Source: Planctomycetaceae bacterium
Lineage (GTDB): Bacteria > Planctomycetota > Planctomycetia > Planctomycetales > Planctomycetaceae
Assembly (NCBI GenBank): GCA_024742875.1
Contig: JANSXP010000063.1
Span: 1-40,861, forward strand
Direction: 5' to 3'
DNA length: 40,861 bases
Below are positions 10,108 to 20,385 of the stretch, one piece after another. Every line of letters starts with the position of its first letter. Within the stretch, counting starts at the first letter, position 1. Made by a program: the position numbers and the translations under genes. The notes under the pieces were generated by a model. That model saw only the letters and a program-made list of their open reading frames with translations. It did no database searches and had not been told where the DNA came from.

Positions 10108-11004
10108 TCACCCCAGCTCAAAAGTGGTGACCCCATACACGTTCTGCAGCTGCTGCGGCGGTGGCGTACCGTAATACATCCGGCCACACTCAAAAACATA
10201 CCGGGGCTCATAGCGGCCCACCATATCCAGCGCGTCCTGGTTAACACACGGCACATCCAGATAAACGCTGGCCGCGTTTTCGGTCGAGCGGTCGGCTTCC
10301 GTCTGACTGACGGCCGCATTCAGACAGCAGCGATAAAGGGTCTCCGCGCCTTCCGGGCTGTCGCAGAACAGAGGGCCAATTTTGTACCCGGCCGCCACCT
10401 TGCGCAGTACCGCGTATCCATGCAGCAAACCGTGCCTGCGCAGTTGAAACGCACGACTGTCCGGCAGCTGCAGCCATGCTGTGAGAAATGAGGACCGCCG
10501 ATAGCCCACCGCTATTTCGTCATACGAGAAAATCTCGGGCCAGTCAGTGCGGGTGATCAGACTCACCGCAGAAGACACGGGCAGAGCCCGCGCCCGACAT
10601 TCATAGCGGTTGGAGGTAAAGGCCAGTTCGAATCCACCCGCCTGATAGAACGGCTGCATGGCTACGACGCCATCCATGCCAATGGCGGCTCCCGGCTGCA
10701 GTCTTTGCAGCAGAGCATCACGCCGCAGGTGCCACAGACGCTGCCCCAGGCCGCGTCCGCGATAATCCGGATGGACGATGAACAGGCCCATGAATCCAAA
10801 CAGGCGTTCGTACGAGACGATCGCACCCCCGGCGATGAGCCGTTGTTCGTGAAAGAAACCATAATACCCATCAGGGTCGGTCGCATAAAAAGCGGCCGCA
10901 TCATGCGGGCCGGGGTTCCAGCCCTCTGCGGCTGCCCACTCCACGAGGATTTCCAGTTGCCACTGATCCAGCGGCTGCAGAGAGAATTGCTCAGCGTCCA
11001 TCAT
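10108..11004 (-). CDS. GNAT acetyltransferase with YitH-type C-terminal domain
   Basis: The 298-residue protein begins with a GNAT domain whose acetyl-CoA-binding motif A is HPDYRGRGLGQRLW (about 78-91). FYQAGGFELAF follows, typical of the last strand. The second half, ending YGVTTFELG, matches the C-terminal domain found in YitH-like (Acetyltransf_18) proteins. The substrate is unknown; candidates are small amines or a protein N-terminus. GGAG lies six bases upstream of the first of two adjacent ATG codons, supporting the start at 11004. It is probably cotranscribed with lpxK. Confidence 0.88.
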   Translation of the reverse strand: MMDAEQFSLQPLDQWQLEILVEWAAAEGWNPGPHDAAAFYATDPDGYYGFFHEQRLIAGGAIVSYERLFGFMGLFIVHPDYRGRGLGQRLWHLRRDALLQRLQPGAAIGMDGVVAMQPFYQAGGFELAFTSNRYECRARALPVSSAVSLITRTDWPEIFSYDEIAVGYRRSSFLTAWLQLPDSRAFQLRRHGLLHGYAVLRKVAAGYKIGPLFCDSPEGAETLYRCCLNAAVSQTEADRSTENAASVYLDVPCVNQDALDMVGRYEPRYVFECGRMYYGTPPPQQLQNVYGVTTFELG

Positions 11005-11247
11005 TGCTCCAGGCGAGAAATGGATGAAAATCCGCGCCTGCCGTGTGGGGCCGGTGGAACGCGTTGGTAGGCGGGCAGAATACCCGATTTGTGTCCGAAT
11101 GAGAGTCCTGAACGCCCTGGAAAAATGGGCGAGCTTTTCGTCACCTGGTGTGTCCCTGCGGGATCCCGACTGTGTCCACGCTTTTCCGGGAAAATTCGCT
11201 ACACTGCCACCGCTCGGCCCAGAGCCGAAACTGACTGGGTCGACACC

Positions 11248-12591
11248 ATGCCGGAAGCTGCCGCGATTAACGAATCTGAACCAGAAGCCGGGCCCTTTGC
11301 CGCCCCGGCAAATGAAGCTTCACACGCGGTCACCCCGGCGAAGCGCACGTCCGGCTGGCGCACGACGCTGGCCCCCTATCTGCAGCTGCCATTTGCCGTC
11401 CACATTTTGTGTCTGGGATCGTTCGTCAATCGCGCAGGATCGTTTGTCACGGTCTTCATGACGATTTACGTCAGCGAGCAGCTGGGCTACGGCGTGCAGT
11501 TTGCCGCCAACTGCTTCGGCGTGTTTGGCATCGGCTCGATCATTTCCTCCCTGGCCGGCGGCCAGCTGGCCGATCGCTTTGGACGCAAACCCATCATGCT
11601 CCTTGCGCTGTTTGGCGCCGCCACCGCGCTGGTGGCCATGGGGTTTGTGCAGCACCGCTATGGCTTTCTGACGCTGATCCTGATGTTCTCGCTGACCGTC
11701 GAGCTGTACCGACCGGCCGCCTCGGCCATGATGGGTGACCTTGTGCCGCAGATTCATCGCCCGCTGGCGTATGGGTTGATGTATATCGCCTTCAACCTTG
11801 GCTTTGCGGTGGCGGCACCGGTGGGCGGTTTTCTGGCCGAATATTCGTTTCAGTGGCTGTTTTTTGGCGATGCGGCCACCACTGCCACGTACGGCCTGAT
11901 CATCTTTCTGTTTATCAAAGAAACACTGCCCTCAGCGGCGGAAGAAGGCTCACCGGACGTGGCCGCATCTCAGAGCCCGTCCACCACAGTGACGTGGTCT
12001 CAGGCCGTGGGGCACATCGCAGCGGACACCACGTTCCTGCTGTTTGCACTGGCCACTCTGCTGACCAGCCTGGTGTTCATGCAGGCGTTTTCCACGCTCC
12101 CTATTTATCTGAGTCAACTGGGTTTCTCGCGGGAAGAAATCGGCCTGCTGCTGTCGGTCAACGGCATACTGATTGTCGTGTGTCAGATTCCCGTGACGCA
12201 CTTTATGAACCGTTTCCACCGCGTGCTGGTGATCATCATTGGCGAGATTGCCATCGCCATCGGGTTTGGGCTGACCACGTTTGCCGAAACGGGTCCCCTG
12301 TTTCTGACGACCATCATTGTGTGGACGATGGGTGAAGTCATTCAGGCGGCCTTTAAGCAGTCACTGGTGGCCGACATGGCGCCTGCCGATATGCGGGGAC
12401 GCTATATGGGCGTGTTCTCACTGTGTCATGCGATCGGCCTGACGGTGGGCGCCCCGGCTGGCGGCCGCATTCTGGATACGTGGGGCCCGGACGTGTTGTG
12501 GCCCATGTGCTTCGGCATCGTGATGTTGGCGGCTGGCGTCTACGTGCTCGTCTTTTTGCGAACACGAGAGCAGACAGCCGCCGCAGAATAG
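11248..12591 (+). CDS. Major facilitator superfamily transporter (MDR-like)
   Basis: The chosen ATG at 11248 gives 447 residues. About 50 soluble residues precede twelve predicted membrane segments. The A-like motif GGQLADRFGRKPIM follows the second helix, and DLVPQIHRPLAYGLMYIAFNLGFAVAAPVGG is the helix-5 region. In the second half ADMAPADMRGRYMGVFSLCHAIG is typical of proton-coupled drug-efflux MFS proteins. The frame is open back to 11089, but that stretch is unlike a transporter N-terminus. The substrate cannot be told from sequence. It is divergent from the GNAT gene, with 243 bases between starts in which no gene is seen, and convergent with the barrel protein. Confidence 0.9.
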   Translation: MPEAAAINESEPEAGPFAAPANEASHAVTPAKRTSGWRTTLAPYLQLPFAVHILCLGSFVNRAGSFVTVFMTIYVSEQLGYGVQFAANCFGVFGIGSIISSLAGGQLADRFGRKPIMLLALFGAATALVAMGFVQHRYGFLTLILMFSLTVELYRPAASAMMGDLVPQIHRPLAYGLMYIAFNLGFAVAAPVGGFLAEYSFQWLFFGDAATTATYGLIIFLFIKETLPSAAEEGSPDVAASQSPSTTVTWSQAVGHIAADTTFLLFALATLLTSLVFMQAFSTLPIYLSQLGFSREEIGLLLSVNGILIVVCQIPVTHFMNRFHRVLVIIIGEIAIAIGFGLTTFAETGPLFLTTIIVWTMGEVIQAAFKQSLVADMAPADMRGRYMGVFSLCHAIGLTVGAPAGGRILDTWGPDVLWPMCFGIVMLAAGVYVLVFLRTREQTAAAE

Positions 12592-12603
12592 TTGTCGACG
12601 TCC

Positions 12604-12619
12604 GGCGCGTCCTGGCGCC
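12604..12619. terminator. Short GC hairpin between convergent genes
   Basis: GGCGC at 12604-12608 pairs with GCGCC at 12615-12619 around a six-base loop. GTTG at about 12591 and CAAC at about 12627 could extend the structure. It is the only hairpin in the 44-base gap between the MFS transporter and the convergent barrel gene. It has no T tract. Confidence 0.3.
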
Positions 12620-12635
12620 CCGTTGGCAACACCGT

Positions 12636-13979
12636 TTAGAACCACACCTGCACGCCAAACATTGTGCCCTGCAGAGCCACGCCGCCGATGGACCGGTAAT
12701 CGTAGCCGCTGAACAGCTCAAAGCGGTCCAGCATCAGGCCCACACGTCCGGCCGCGTGAAAGTACTCCGCCTGGCCAATGGTGCCCAGATCCACCTCTGC
12801 GCTGATTACCAGCGGTTCGGCGGGAAAGAAGTCGGCTTTGGCCGTTACATTGAAGCCACCGTCTGTGCCAAAGGCGTCATCCAGAATGTTGGCGCCAAGA
12901 CCTGCGCGAACCAGATAGTGTTCATTTTGCGCGACGCGGAACATCAGATTCAGGTCTGTCAGTCTCAGTTCATCGGTGAAGCCGCCACCCAGATCCTCTT
13001 CAAACGAATCCCACTGAAAGTCAAATCCGAACCGCGAGCTGTGTTCGACAAGCAGCCCGAATCCCCGCCGGTCCAGTCCGTCAAAACTGGTGCCGTATTC
13101 GAATCGCGCAGACCCGGACCACGTCTTCTGTGTGCCATAAGCCATCACACCCGGCCCTCCATGAGCATAGGGGAAGGGGAGAAAATCCAGCCGCTCCCAG
13201 CAGGGGGGCGTGAGGAAGGCGGGGCGCTCGGCAGGGGGTGTGATCACCGTGACGGGATCGCGAATTGGCTCGGCCGCAGGCACAGGTTCCACCACGGGAG
13301 TCTCAGTCATCACCGGCTGTTCGAGAATGCGAATCGGCGGTGGAGCAACTTCAGTCACGATCACATCAGGACAAAACGATTCGCTGGCCGCGGGACAGGT
13401 AATGGTGTGATGGTGAAAGTGGGTGCCGAAAGCCTGGGTGCCCACGCCAAAACCCCGATAGTGAATTGGCCGCCGCCACGGGTTGGGTGACGGGCAGGGC
13501 GGGTTGGGTCGGGACCTGGGTGGCCGCTGAGAGGGGGGCTGTGCCGCTGGCGGCCGGGGAGACGGCACCGGTGTTGGGGTCGGCGCGGGAGCCGGTGCCG
13601 CAGGAGCCGGGCGCACCTGCTGACGTGCCCGACTGAGTCGCCCCTGCCGCACAGTTGGTGTCGGTGTCGGCGGTGCAATATTCGACGCGGCGGGAAATGT
13701 CACCGTGCGACGCGGTCGCTGAGGTGAGGGTGCGGCCGTGGACACGGTGGGTGCTGGTGCCGGTGAGGGCGCAGGTTGAGGGGGCGGGCTGACAGGGGTC
13801 GGATCCGGCACGGGGGCCGGTGGCTGGGGTGCGGCTGCTGGCTGTGCCACAGGTGCGGGAACTGGTGCAGGTGTAGGCCGCACAGCACGCCGCGCTCGCG
13901 ACAACTGACCGCAGGCAGTGGAACAGACCACCAGCGTCAACAGGCTGGCTGACACAGAAATTCGAAGCTGCTGAAACAC
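12636..13979 (-). CDS. Exported proline-rich protein with C-terminal outer-membrane beta-barrel
   Basis: The 447-residue protein has a signal peptide (about 1-25) and a proline/alanine-rich domain (about 30-165). That domain contains two copies of one unit: QLSRARRAVRPTPAP right after the signal and RLSRARQQVRPAPAA about 90 residues later. A linker with HFHHHTITCP follows. The last 190 residues alternate polar and hydrophobic residues as in beta strands (SARFEYGTSF, GFDFQWDSF, LVISAEVDLG, FELFSGYDYR) and end VQVWF. A terminal aromatic is the usual BAM recognition feature of outer-membrane barrels. The proline-rich part may span the periplasm or bind the cell wall (inference). No named family was recognised. 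Confidence 0.85.
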   Translation of the reverse strand: MFQQLRISVSASLLTLVVCSTACGQLSRARRAVRPTPAPVPAPVAQPAAAPQPPAPVPDPTPVSPPPQPAPSPAPAPTVSTAAPSPQRPRRTVTFPAASNIAPPTPTPTVRQGRLSRARQQVRPAPAAPAPAPTPTPVPSPRPPAAQPPSQRPPRSRPNPPCPSPNPWRRPIHYRGFGVGTQAFGTHFHHHTITCPAASESFCPDVIVTEVAPPPIRILEQPVMTETPVVEPVPAAEPIRDPVTVITPPAERPAFLTPPCWERLDFLPFPYAHGGPGVMAYGTQKTWSGSARFEYGTSFDGLDRRGFGLLVEHSSRFGFDFQWDSFEEDLGGGFTDELRLTDLNLMFRVAQNEHYLVRAGLGANILDDAFGTDGGFNVTAKADFFPAEPLVISAEVDLGTIGQAEYFHAAGRVGLMLDRFELFSGYDYRSIGGVALQGTMFGVQVWF

Positions 13980-14229
13980 GGCTCGCCTCCATTCGAGTCA
14001 CTTCAGTGAATGGGTCGTCGCCTCCAATCGCTATGACGACCCGGTTCTGGCTGCCATGCCCACCGGCGAACGGTGTGCCGGATCACGAAGGCTGTCTGCT
14101 AAGCGAATGCAGAACGGCAGTTGCGTCGTTTGCCGTTAAACTTTGCCACGTGAGAAACGTGATCGAGCTGACAACAAACGCGTCATTCTGTCGGCGCGAA
14201 ATCTGCCGAACAGCGGAGCGGACAGTCGA

Positions 14230-15341
14230 TCAGTCATCGCCCGTCAGGCCCAGCAGTCGGGTGGCCGCCGCACCCACTTCATCGTGCGGGCGCAGCAGCA
14301 GTGGATGATGCAAAATCATCAGGCGGTCATGCAGCTGCTCCGCAAACCGCAGCTCCCCCACAGCGCGAAACCGCCGCTGCGCATGGATGCGGTGCAGGGC
14401 GGCAAAGCCAGGATCCAGGGCCACGCTGGCTGACCGCGCGGCTCGGCAGAACGTGTCACGATTATCAGCGGCCGGGCCCTGCCAAATCAGGGCCAGCTTG
14501 TACAAACCCGGGCGATGGGTGGACGACCAGGTGTGGGGATCACAGGCGGGCAACAGATCGGGCGCCCTGCTGAGCACATCAAGAAACTGCAGGGCGGCCT
14601 GCTGCCGCTGCGCTGTGCGGTCGGCCAGTTGCTGCAGCTGCACGTTCAGCACGGCCGCCTGCATTTCGGACAGCGGATAGGCGTCATTGCCGCGATGTGT
14701 GTGAACTTTGATCCGCTGAGCGAGGACCGCATCACTGGTGATCACCGCACCCCCGCGACCGGCCGTCAGCAGTTTGCTGCCGCCAAAACTGAAGGTCCCC
14801 AGATGCCCGATCGTGCCGGACGGACGGCCATTGATGAGACCTCCGGACATCTGACAGGCATCTTCTATCACGGTCAGCTGATGAGCGTCAGCGATGCTGC
14901 GAATCTTCTCGATGGGGGCAAAGCAGCCGTGCAGATGGCTGCAGAGGATGGCTTTGGTTTTTTCTGTGATGGCCGCTTCGATCCGGTCGGCATCCATGAC
15001 CGGACGGTCCGGCTGTGTGTCAATCAGCACCGGCTGCGCCTGCAGAGTCAGCACGTTGACGAAGTTGGCTTTATAATCGTAGGCCGCAAGAATGACTTCG
15101 TCATCAGGCTTCACACCGGCAGCCCGCAGGGCCAGTTCGACAGCCGTGGTTCCGCTGCTGCACAGATGCACATGCTCAACGTTGCAGGCCGTCTGCAGTC
15201 CGGCGATCAGCTGTTCGCAGTGTGGTCCGTGGTAGCGACCCCAGCTGCCATCGGCGAGCAGCGCCTCCATCGCACGACGAATCGCATCATCGGTGATGGG
15301 CCAGGGCGGAAACTGAGCCGCCGAGTTGTCTCCAGAGGCGC

Positions 15342-15345
<4 letters not shown>
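14230..15345 (-). CDS. DegT/DnrJ/EryC1/StrS-family PLP aminotransferase
   Basis: The 371-residue protein shows the sugar-aminotransferase pattern. CSSGTTAVELAL (about 62-73) binds the PLP phosphate, VIEDACQ (about 159-165) holds the Asp that contacts the ring, and SFGGSKLLTAGRGG (about 186-199) contains the Schiff-base lysine, K191. The family transaminates nucleotide-linked keto-sugars or similar ketones. The start is TTG at 15345, chosen because AGGAG (15353-15357 on the opposite strand) lies exactly seven bases upstream. The TTG also overlaps the TGA of the Rieske gene by four bases (TTGA), indicating translational coupling. The substrate is unknown. Confidence 0.9.
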
Positions 15346-16957
<1,612 letters not shown>

Positions 16958-17084
16958 AACCCGTCCGATTCCGGGACCTTCAGGACACTCCTTTCACGGG
17001 ACAGCAACGGCAGCTGATTCGACCACCCAGCTTGATTGCCCCGCCGCCTGACGGCCCAATTTTCTTTCCACGGAAGACGAAGCG

Positions 17085-18029
17085 ATGAAAGTTCTGCTGG
17101 CCAACCCTCGCGGATTCTGCGCCGGAGTCAACATGGCCATTGAGTGCCTGGACGAAGCCATCCGTCGTGTGGGTCCGGGCATTTACGTCTACCACGAGAT
17201 TGTCCACAACAAGTACGTGGTCGATCGCTTCACCGCGCAGGGCGTGACCTTTGTCGACACGCTGGAAGAAGTGCCGACCGGCTCGATTCTGCTGTTCAGT
17301 GCGCACGGCGTGTCACCGGAGATCCGGCAGATCGCGCGGGAACGCAGTCTGCAAACCGTGGATGCCACCTGCCCGCTCGTGACGAAGGTTCACCTGGAAG
17401 CCATTCGCTACGCGAACAAAGGATACAACATCATTCTGATCGGCCATGAGGGCCACGATGAAGTGATCGGCACGATGGGCGAAGCACCGGAAAGCATCAC
17501 GCTGGTGGAAACGCCCGATGAGGTCAGCGGCCTGCCGTTTGGCGATGAGGACAAACTGGCCTATCTGACGCAAACCACATTGAGCGTGGCCGAAGCGGGA
17601 GAAGTGATTGATGCGCTCAAGGCCCGCTATCCCCACATCGAGTCGCCCAAAAAAGAGGACATCTGTTACGCCACCACCAATCGCCAGGAAGCCGTGCAGA
17701 TGCTGGTGGAGCGGGCCGACGTGCTTATTGTGCTGGGCAGCCAGAACAGCAGCAACAGCCGACGCCTGATGGAAATCGGAGCAGGCCAGGGAGTGCCATC
17801 GTATCTCGTGGACGGCGCCGCCGAACTGCAGGCCGAGTGGTTTGCCGATGCGGGCACGGTGGTCGTCACCGCCGGCGCCAGTGCGCCGGAGGTGGTCGTT
17901 CAGGAATGCCTCGACTATCTGAAGACAAACTTCAACGCAGAGCTCCAGGAAGAAACTCTGCGTGAAGAAAATGTGCACTTCAATTTGCCGAAGGAACTGC
18001 AGGATCTGAAGGTTCCGGCAGCCGATTGA
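17085..18029 (+). CDS. ispH: 4-hydroxy-3-methylbut-2-enyl diphosphate reductase IspH
   Basis: This is the last enzyme of the MEP isoprenoid pathway, an iron-sulfur enzyme reducing HMBPP to IPP and DMAPP. The three cluster cysteines are present at C12 (RGFCAGV), C96 (DATCPLV) and C194 (DICYATTNRQ). H41 (YHEIVHNK), H124 and E126 (GHDEVIGTMG) complete the active site, and SQNSSNSRRL is the substrate-binding SxN region. The length (314) is standard. It lies 127 bases after obg on the same strand. Its last 50 bases overlap the 3' end of the convergent 783-residue gene. Confidence 0.97.
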   Translation: MKVLLANPRGFCAGVNMAIECLDEAIRRVGPGIYVYHEIVHNKYVVDRFTAQGVTFVDTLEEVPTGSILLFSAHGVSPEIRQIARERSLQTVDATCPLVTKVHLEAIRYANKGYNIILIGHEGHDEVIGTMGEAPESITLVETPDEVSGLPFGDEDKLAYLTQTTLSVAEAGEVIDALKARYPHIESPKKEDICYATTNRQEAVQMLVERADVLIVLGSQNSSNSRRLMEIGAGQGVPSYLVDGAAELQAEWFADAGTVVVTAGASAPEVVVQECLDYLKTNFNAELQEETLREENVHFNLPKELQDLKVPAAD

Positions 18030-20331
18030 AATCGCTGCCGTCGGGAACCAGTTCGGGCTCTGCTGCGGGCTCGGGTTCACTGAGACTGGCGGGCTCACGA
18101 TTTGGTTCCCGTTCCGCTGGACGTGGTAACTCCGCCGGCCGATCAATGGGCCGCTGCCGATCAATGGGCTGTCGAAGATCGGCGTCCGCGTTTCCGCTGA
18201 GGGGATCCCGACGTGGTTCATTCAGACTCGGCCGCAACTCAGCAGGCTCTGGCAGGCGTGAATCCGGTGTGACCGGAGGATCAAAGTCCAGAGGTTGCGA
18301 GCGGAGCAGCGGCTGCTCAAGGTTGTCTCCAAAATCGTCCCGCATCTCAGGTTCGGCCAGCAAATCAAATTCGTCTTCCGGCAGACCCAGAATTCGCTGC
18401 AGCTGTTCATTGACGATCTGCTCGCGGCCAGCCGCACGCTGCTTCACCTGCTTTGACGCGGCCGCCAGGCGGCGGGTCAGCTGATCCACCAGTGCTTCAC
18501 GCGCCTGCTGCTCGGCGTCAAATTTCTTCAGCAGCAGATCCTTCAGCGGCTGTTTGAGCTGCGCTCGTGTGCGGCGATCGCCGGCCGCCAGAATGTCGGT
18601 GACCAGCGAGGCGATGGAGGATTCCAGCGGGCTGTTGGTGCGACGGTTCTGCCGGGCATTTTGAAAGGGAACGTTGTCCGGCATTGCTAAGTCGCCAAAA
18701 TCCGAAAAGCCGTCGCCCGGTGGGCTGGACGGCGGCATATCCATCATCACATCACGTGGGAGGTTATCTGCCAGGGAATTGTCCAGCGGCTGAAAGCCAT
18801 CGGGCTGGGGACGGAACGCAACATCGGACGGATTGTCGGACGGTCCGATGTCGTTAATGAAACGGGGATCAGCAGGATTCACCGGCTGAGCGTTCGGCCG
18901 AAACCCGGCATCGGACATTTCCAGGAATTCATCACCCGCATCAAAAGCCGTGTCACCATAGTCGACGGCCGTCACACCTGCCGTGGGCATGGTAAAGGAC
19001 ACCTGAGGCACGCTGACTTCCGGCAGCTGAACGTCACCGTCATCCTGAGGGTCCGTGAATTGCAGGGTCGCGGAATTCACGACGGCCCAGCGCGGATCCA
19101 CACCGGCAGGTGTCTCCACCTGCAGCATCAGGTCGCCCTCGTAGTCCGCCTTCTCCAGGTAGCAAACAAATTTCCCGGCGTCACTGATCAGCGCGGTGCC
19201 CGTTTCGGGTCGCGTCTCTCGTTCACCTCCCGGGCGCGCCCAGACAACCGCGCGTTTCATCAGCTCAGGCAGCTGGCCCGGCAGGGTTCTGTTGATAAGC
19301 GCATCAACCGCCCGTTCCGTCTCGTCACTTTGTCGAAACAACAGTCCGACTGGCAGCGTGCTGACAACCGCCCGTCCCGCTCGGGAGACAACACGCGTTC
19401 TGGCAGACAGCAGTTCGTCCGACATCTTCACGCTGCCATCAACACGCAATGCGCGAAAATCCTGCACGACGACAGGCCCGGGCAGCAGATTTTCCTCTGT
19501 CTTCTTCACCGTCTTCCACCACACCAGATTACTCATCCATTCCGGTTCCAACTGCTCGTTGAGCGAACCGCCCACACAAAACCGGATGCGACCCTGAGGC
19601 ACCATCTTCAATTCGAACGTCCCGCTGTCATCCACGGGCGCTGACGTCTGGTACGATGCCATCATGGGTCCCTGCATTGCTGTTTCCGGCGACAGGCGGA
19701 TCATCTCCGGCAGATGGGGAAACGACTCCCAGTAGGCATACACGCGAACATTTTTCAGTGGCTTGCCGTTCACGCTCACGGACCCCTGCACTGTCGACCA
19801 CGCCTCCAACTGCACATGAGTCGGCTGCTGCTCCATCTCCTTCAGTGATGTGATCAGGTAACCGGATTCGCCCTCAATCAACAGTAGGGGTCGAGTGGTA
19901 TGAAAACGACCAGCATCGTCCGTCACCTGATCGAGCTGCTCAGCACCGCGAGACGGCTGGATCTGGACAGTGCTCAGTCGGCGACAGCGGATTGTTTCGG
20001 TTCCATCAGAAATCAGCCGAATCGGTCGGCCATCAAAGGCATGCACAAAGGCGCCTTCTTCCGGTTGTCCGTCAGGGCTCAGCACGGTGAATGTCGGTGG
20101 ACTGCCAAAGCCGCCAAAATCTCGGCCGCCGACTTCGTAACTCTCGCTGCCAAAGTTGGCATCATCGCCCTCTGATTCGCCAGCCGCTCCAAAGCCGATA
20201 CCGCCCTGATCTGTTCCTAACAGTGCGTCAGACGACGATGGCGGCTGGTGACCCAGCTGCGAGTGAGCCACCCCCGCTGCCATGATGAGTCCCACCAGGG
20301 ACGAAAGGGAATAACAGACGGAACGTTTCAT
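17980..20331 (-). CDS. Large exported protein of unknown function, third gene of the sigma-kinase cluster
   Basis: The 783-residue protein has a signal peptide (about 1-25, ending AHSQ). The N-terminal half is beta-rich with carboxypeptidase-regulatory-like features: TFTVLSPDGQPEEGAFVHAFDG, then STVQGSVSVNGKPLKNVRVYAYWE and DSGTFELKMVPQGRIRF. A disordered Asp/Pro-rich region (about 470-590) follows, then a charged helical coiled-coil-like segment (about 595-665). The last 110 residues are a Pro/Glu/Arg-rich tail. It starts 54 bases after the Ser/Thr kinase on the same strand and is probably in its operon. It may be the exported target or effector of that system (inference). No enzymatic motif was seen. 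Confidence 0.85.
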   Translation of the reverse strand: MKRSVCYSLSSLVGLIMAAGVAHSQLGHQPPSSSDALLGTDQGGIGFGAAGESEGDDANFGSESYEVGGRDFGGFGSPPTFTVLSPDGQPEEGAFVHAFDGRPIRLISDGTETIRCRRLSTVQIQPSRGAEQLDQVTDDAGRFHTTRPLLLIEGESGYLITSLKEMEQQPTHVQLEAWSTVQGSVSVNGKPLKNVRVYAYWESFPHLPEMIRLSPETAMQGPMMASYQTSAPVDDSGTFELKMVPQGRIRFCVGGSLNEQLEPEWMSNLVWWKTVKKTEENLLPGPVVVQDFRALRVDGSVKMSDELLSARTRVVSRAGRAVVSTLPVGLLFRQSDETERAVDALINRTLPGQLPELMKRAVVWARPGGERETRPETGTALISDAGKFVCYLEKADYEGDLMLQVETPAGVDPRWAVVNSATLQFTDPQDDGDVQLPEVSVPQVSFTMPTAGVTAVDYGDTAFDAGDEFLEMSDAGFRPNAQPVNPADPRFINDIGPSDNPSDVAFRPQPDGFQPLDNSLADNLPRDVMMDMPPSSPPGDGFSDFGDLAMPDNVPFQNARQNRRTNSPLESSIASLVTDILAAGDRRTRAQLKQPLKDLLLKKFDAEQQAREALVDQLTRRLAAASKQVKQRAAGREQIVNEQLQRILGLPEDEFDLLAEPEMRDDFGDNLEQPLLRSQPLDFDPPVTPDSRLPEPAELRPSLNEPRRDPLSGNADADLRQPIDRQRPIDRPAELPRPAEREPNREPASLSEPEPAAEPELVPDGSDFNRLPEPSDPAVPSAN

Positions 20332-20385
20332 GACAGAGAATTCCTTTTGTGAACAGAATGGACCTGAATCCAGACCAACGACCGA

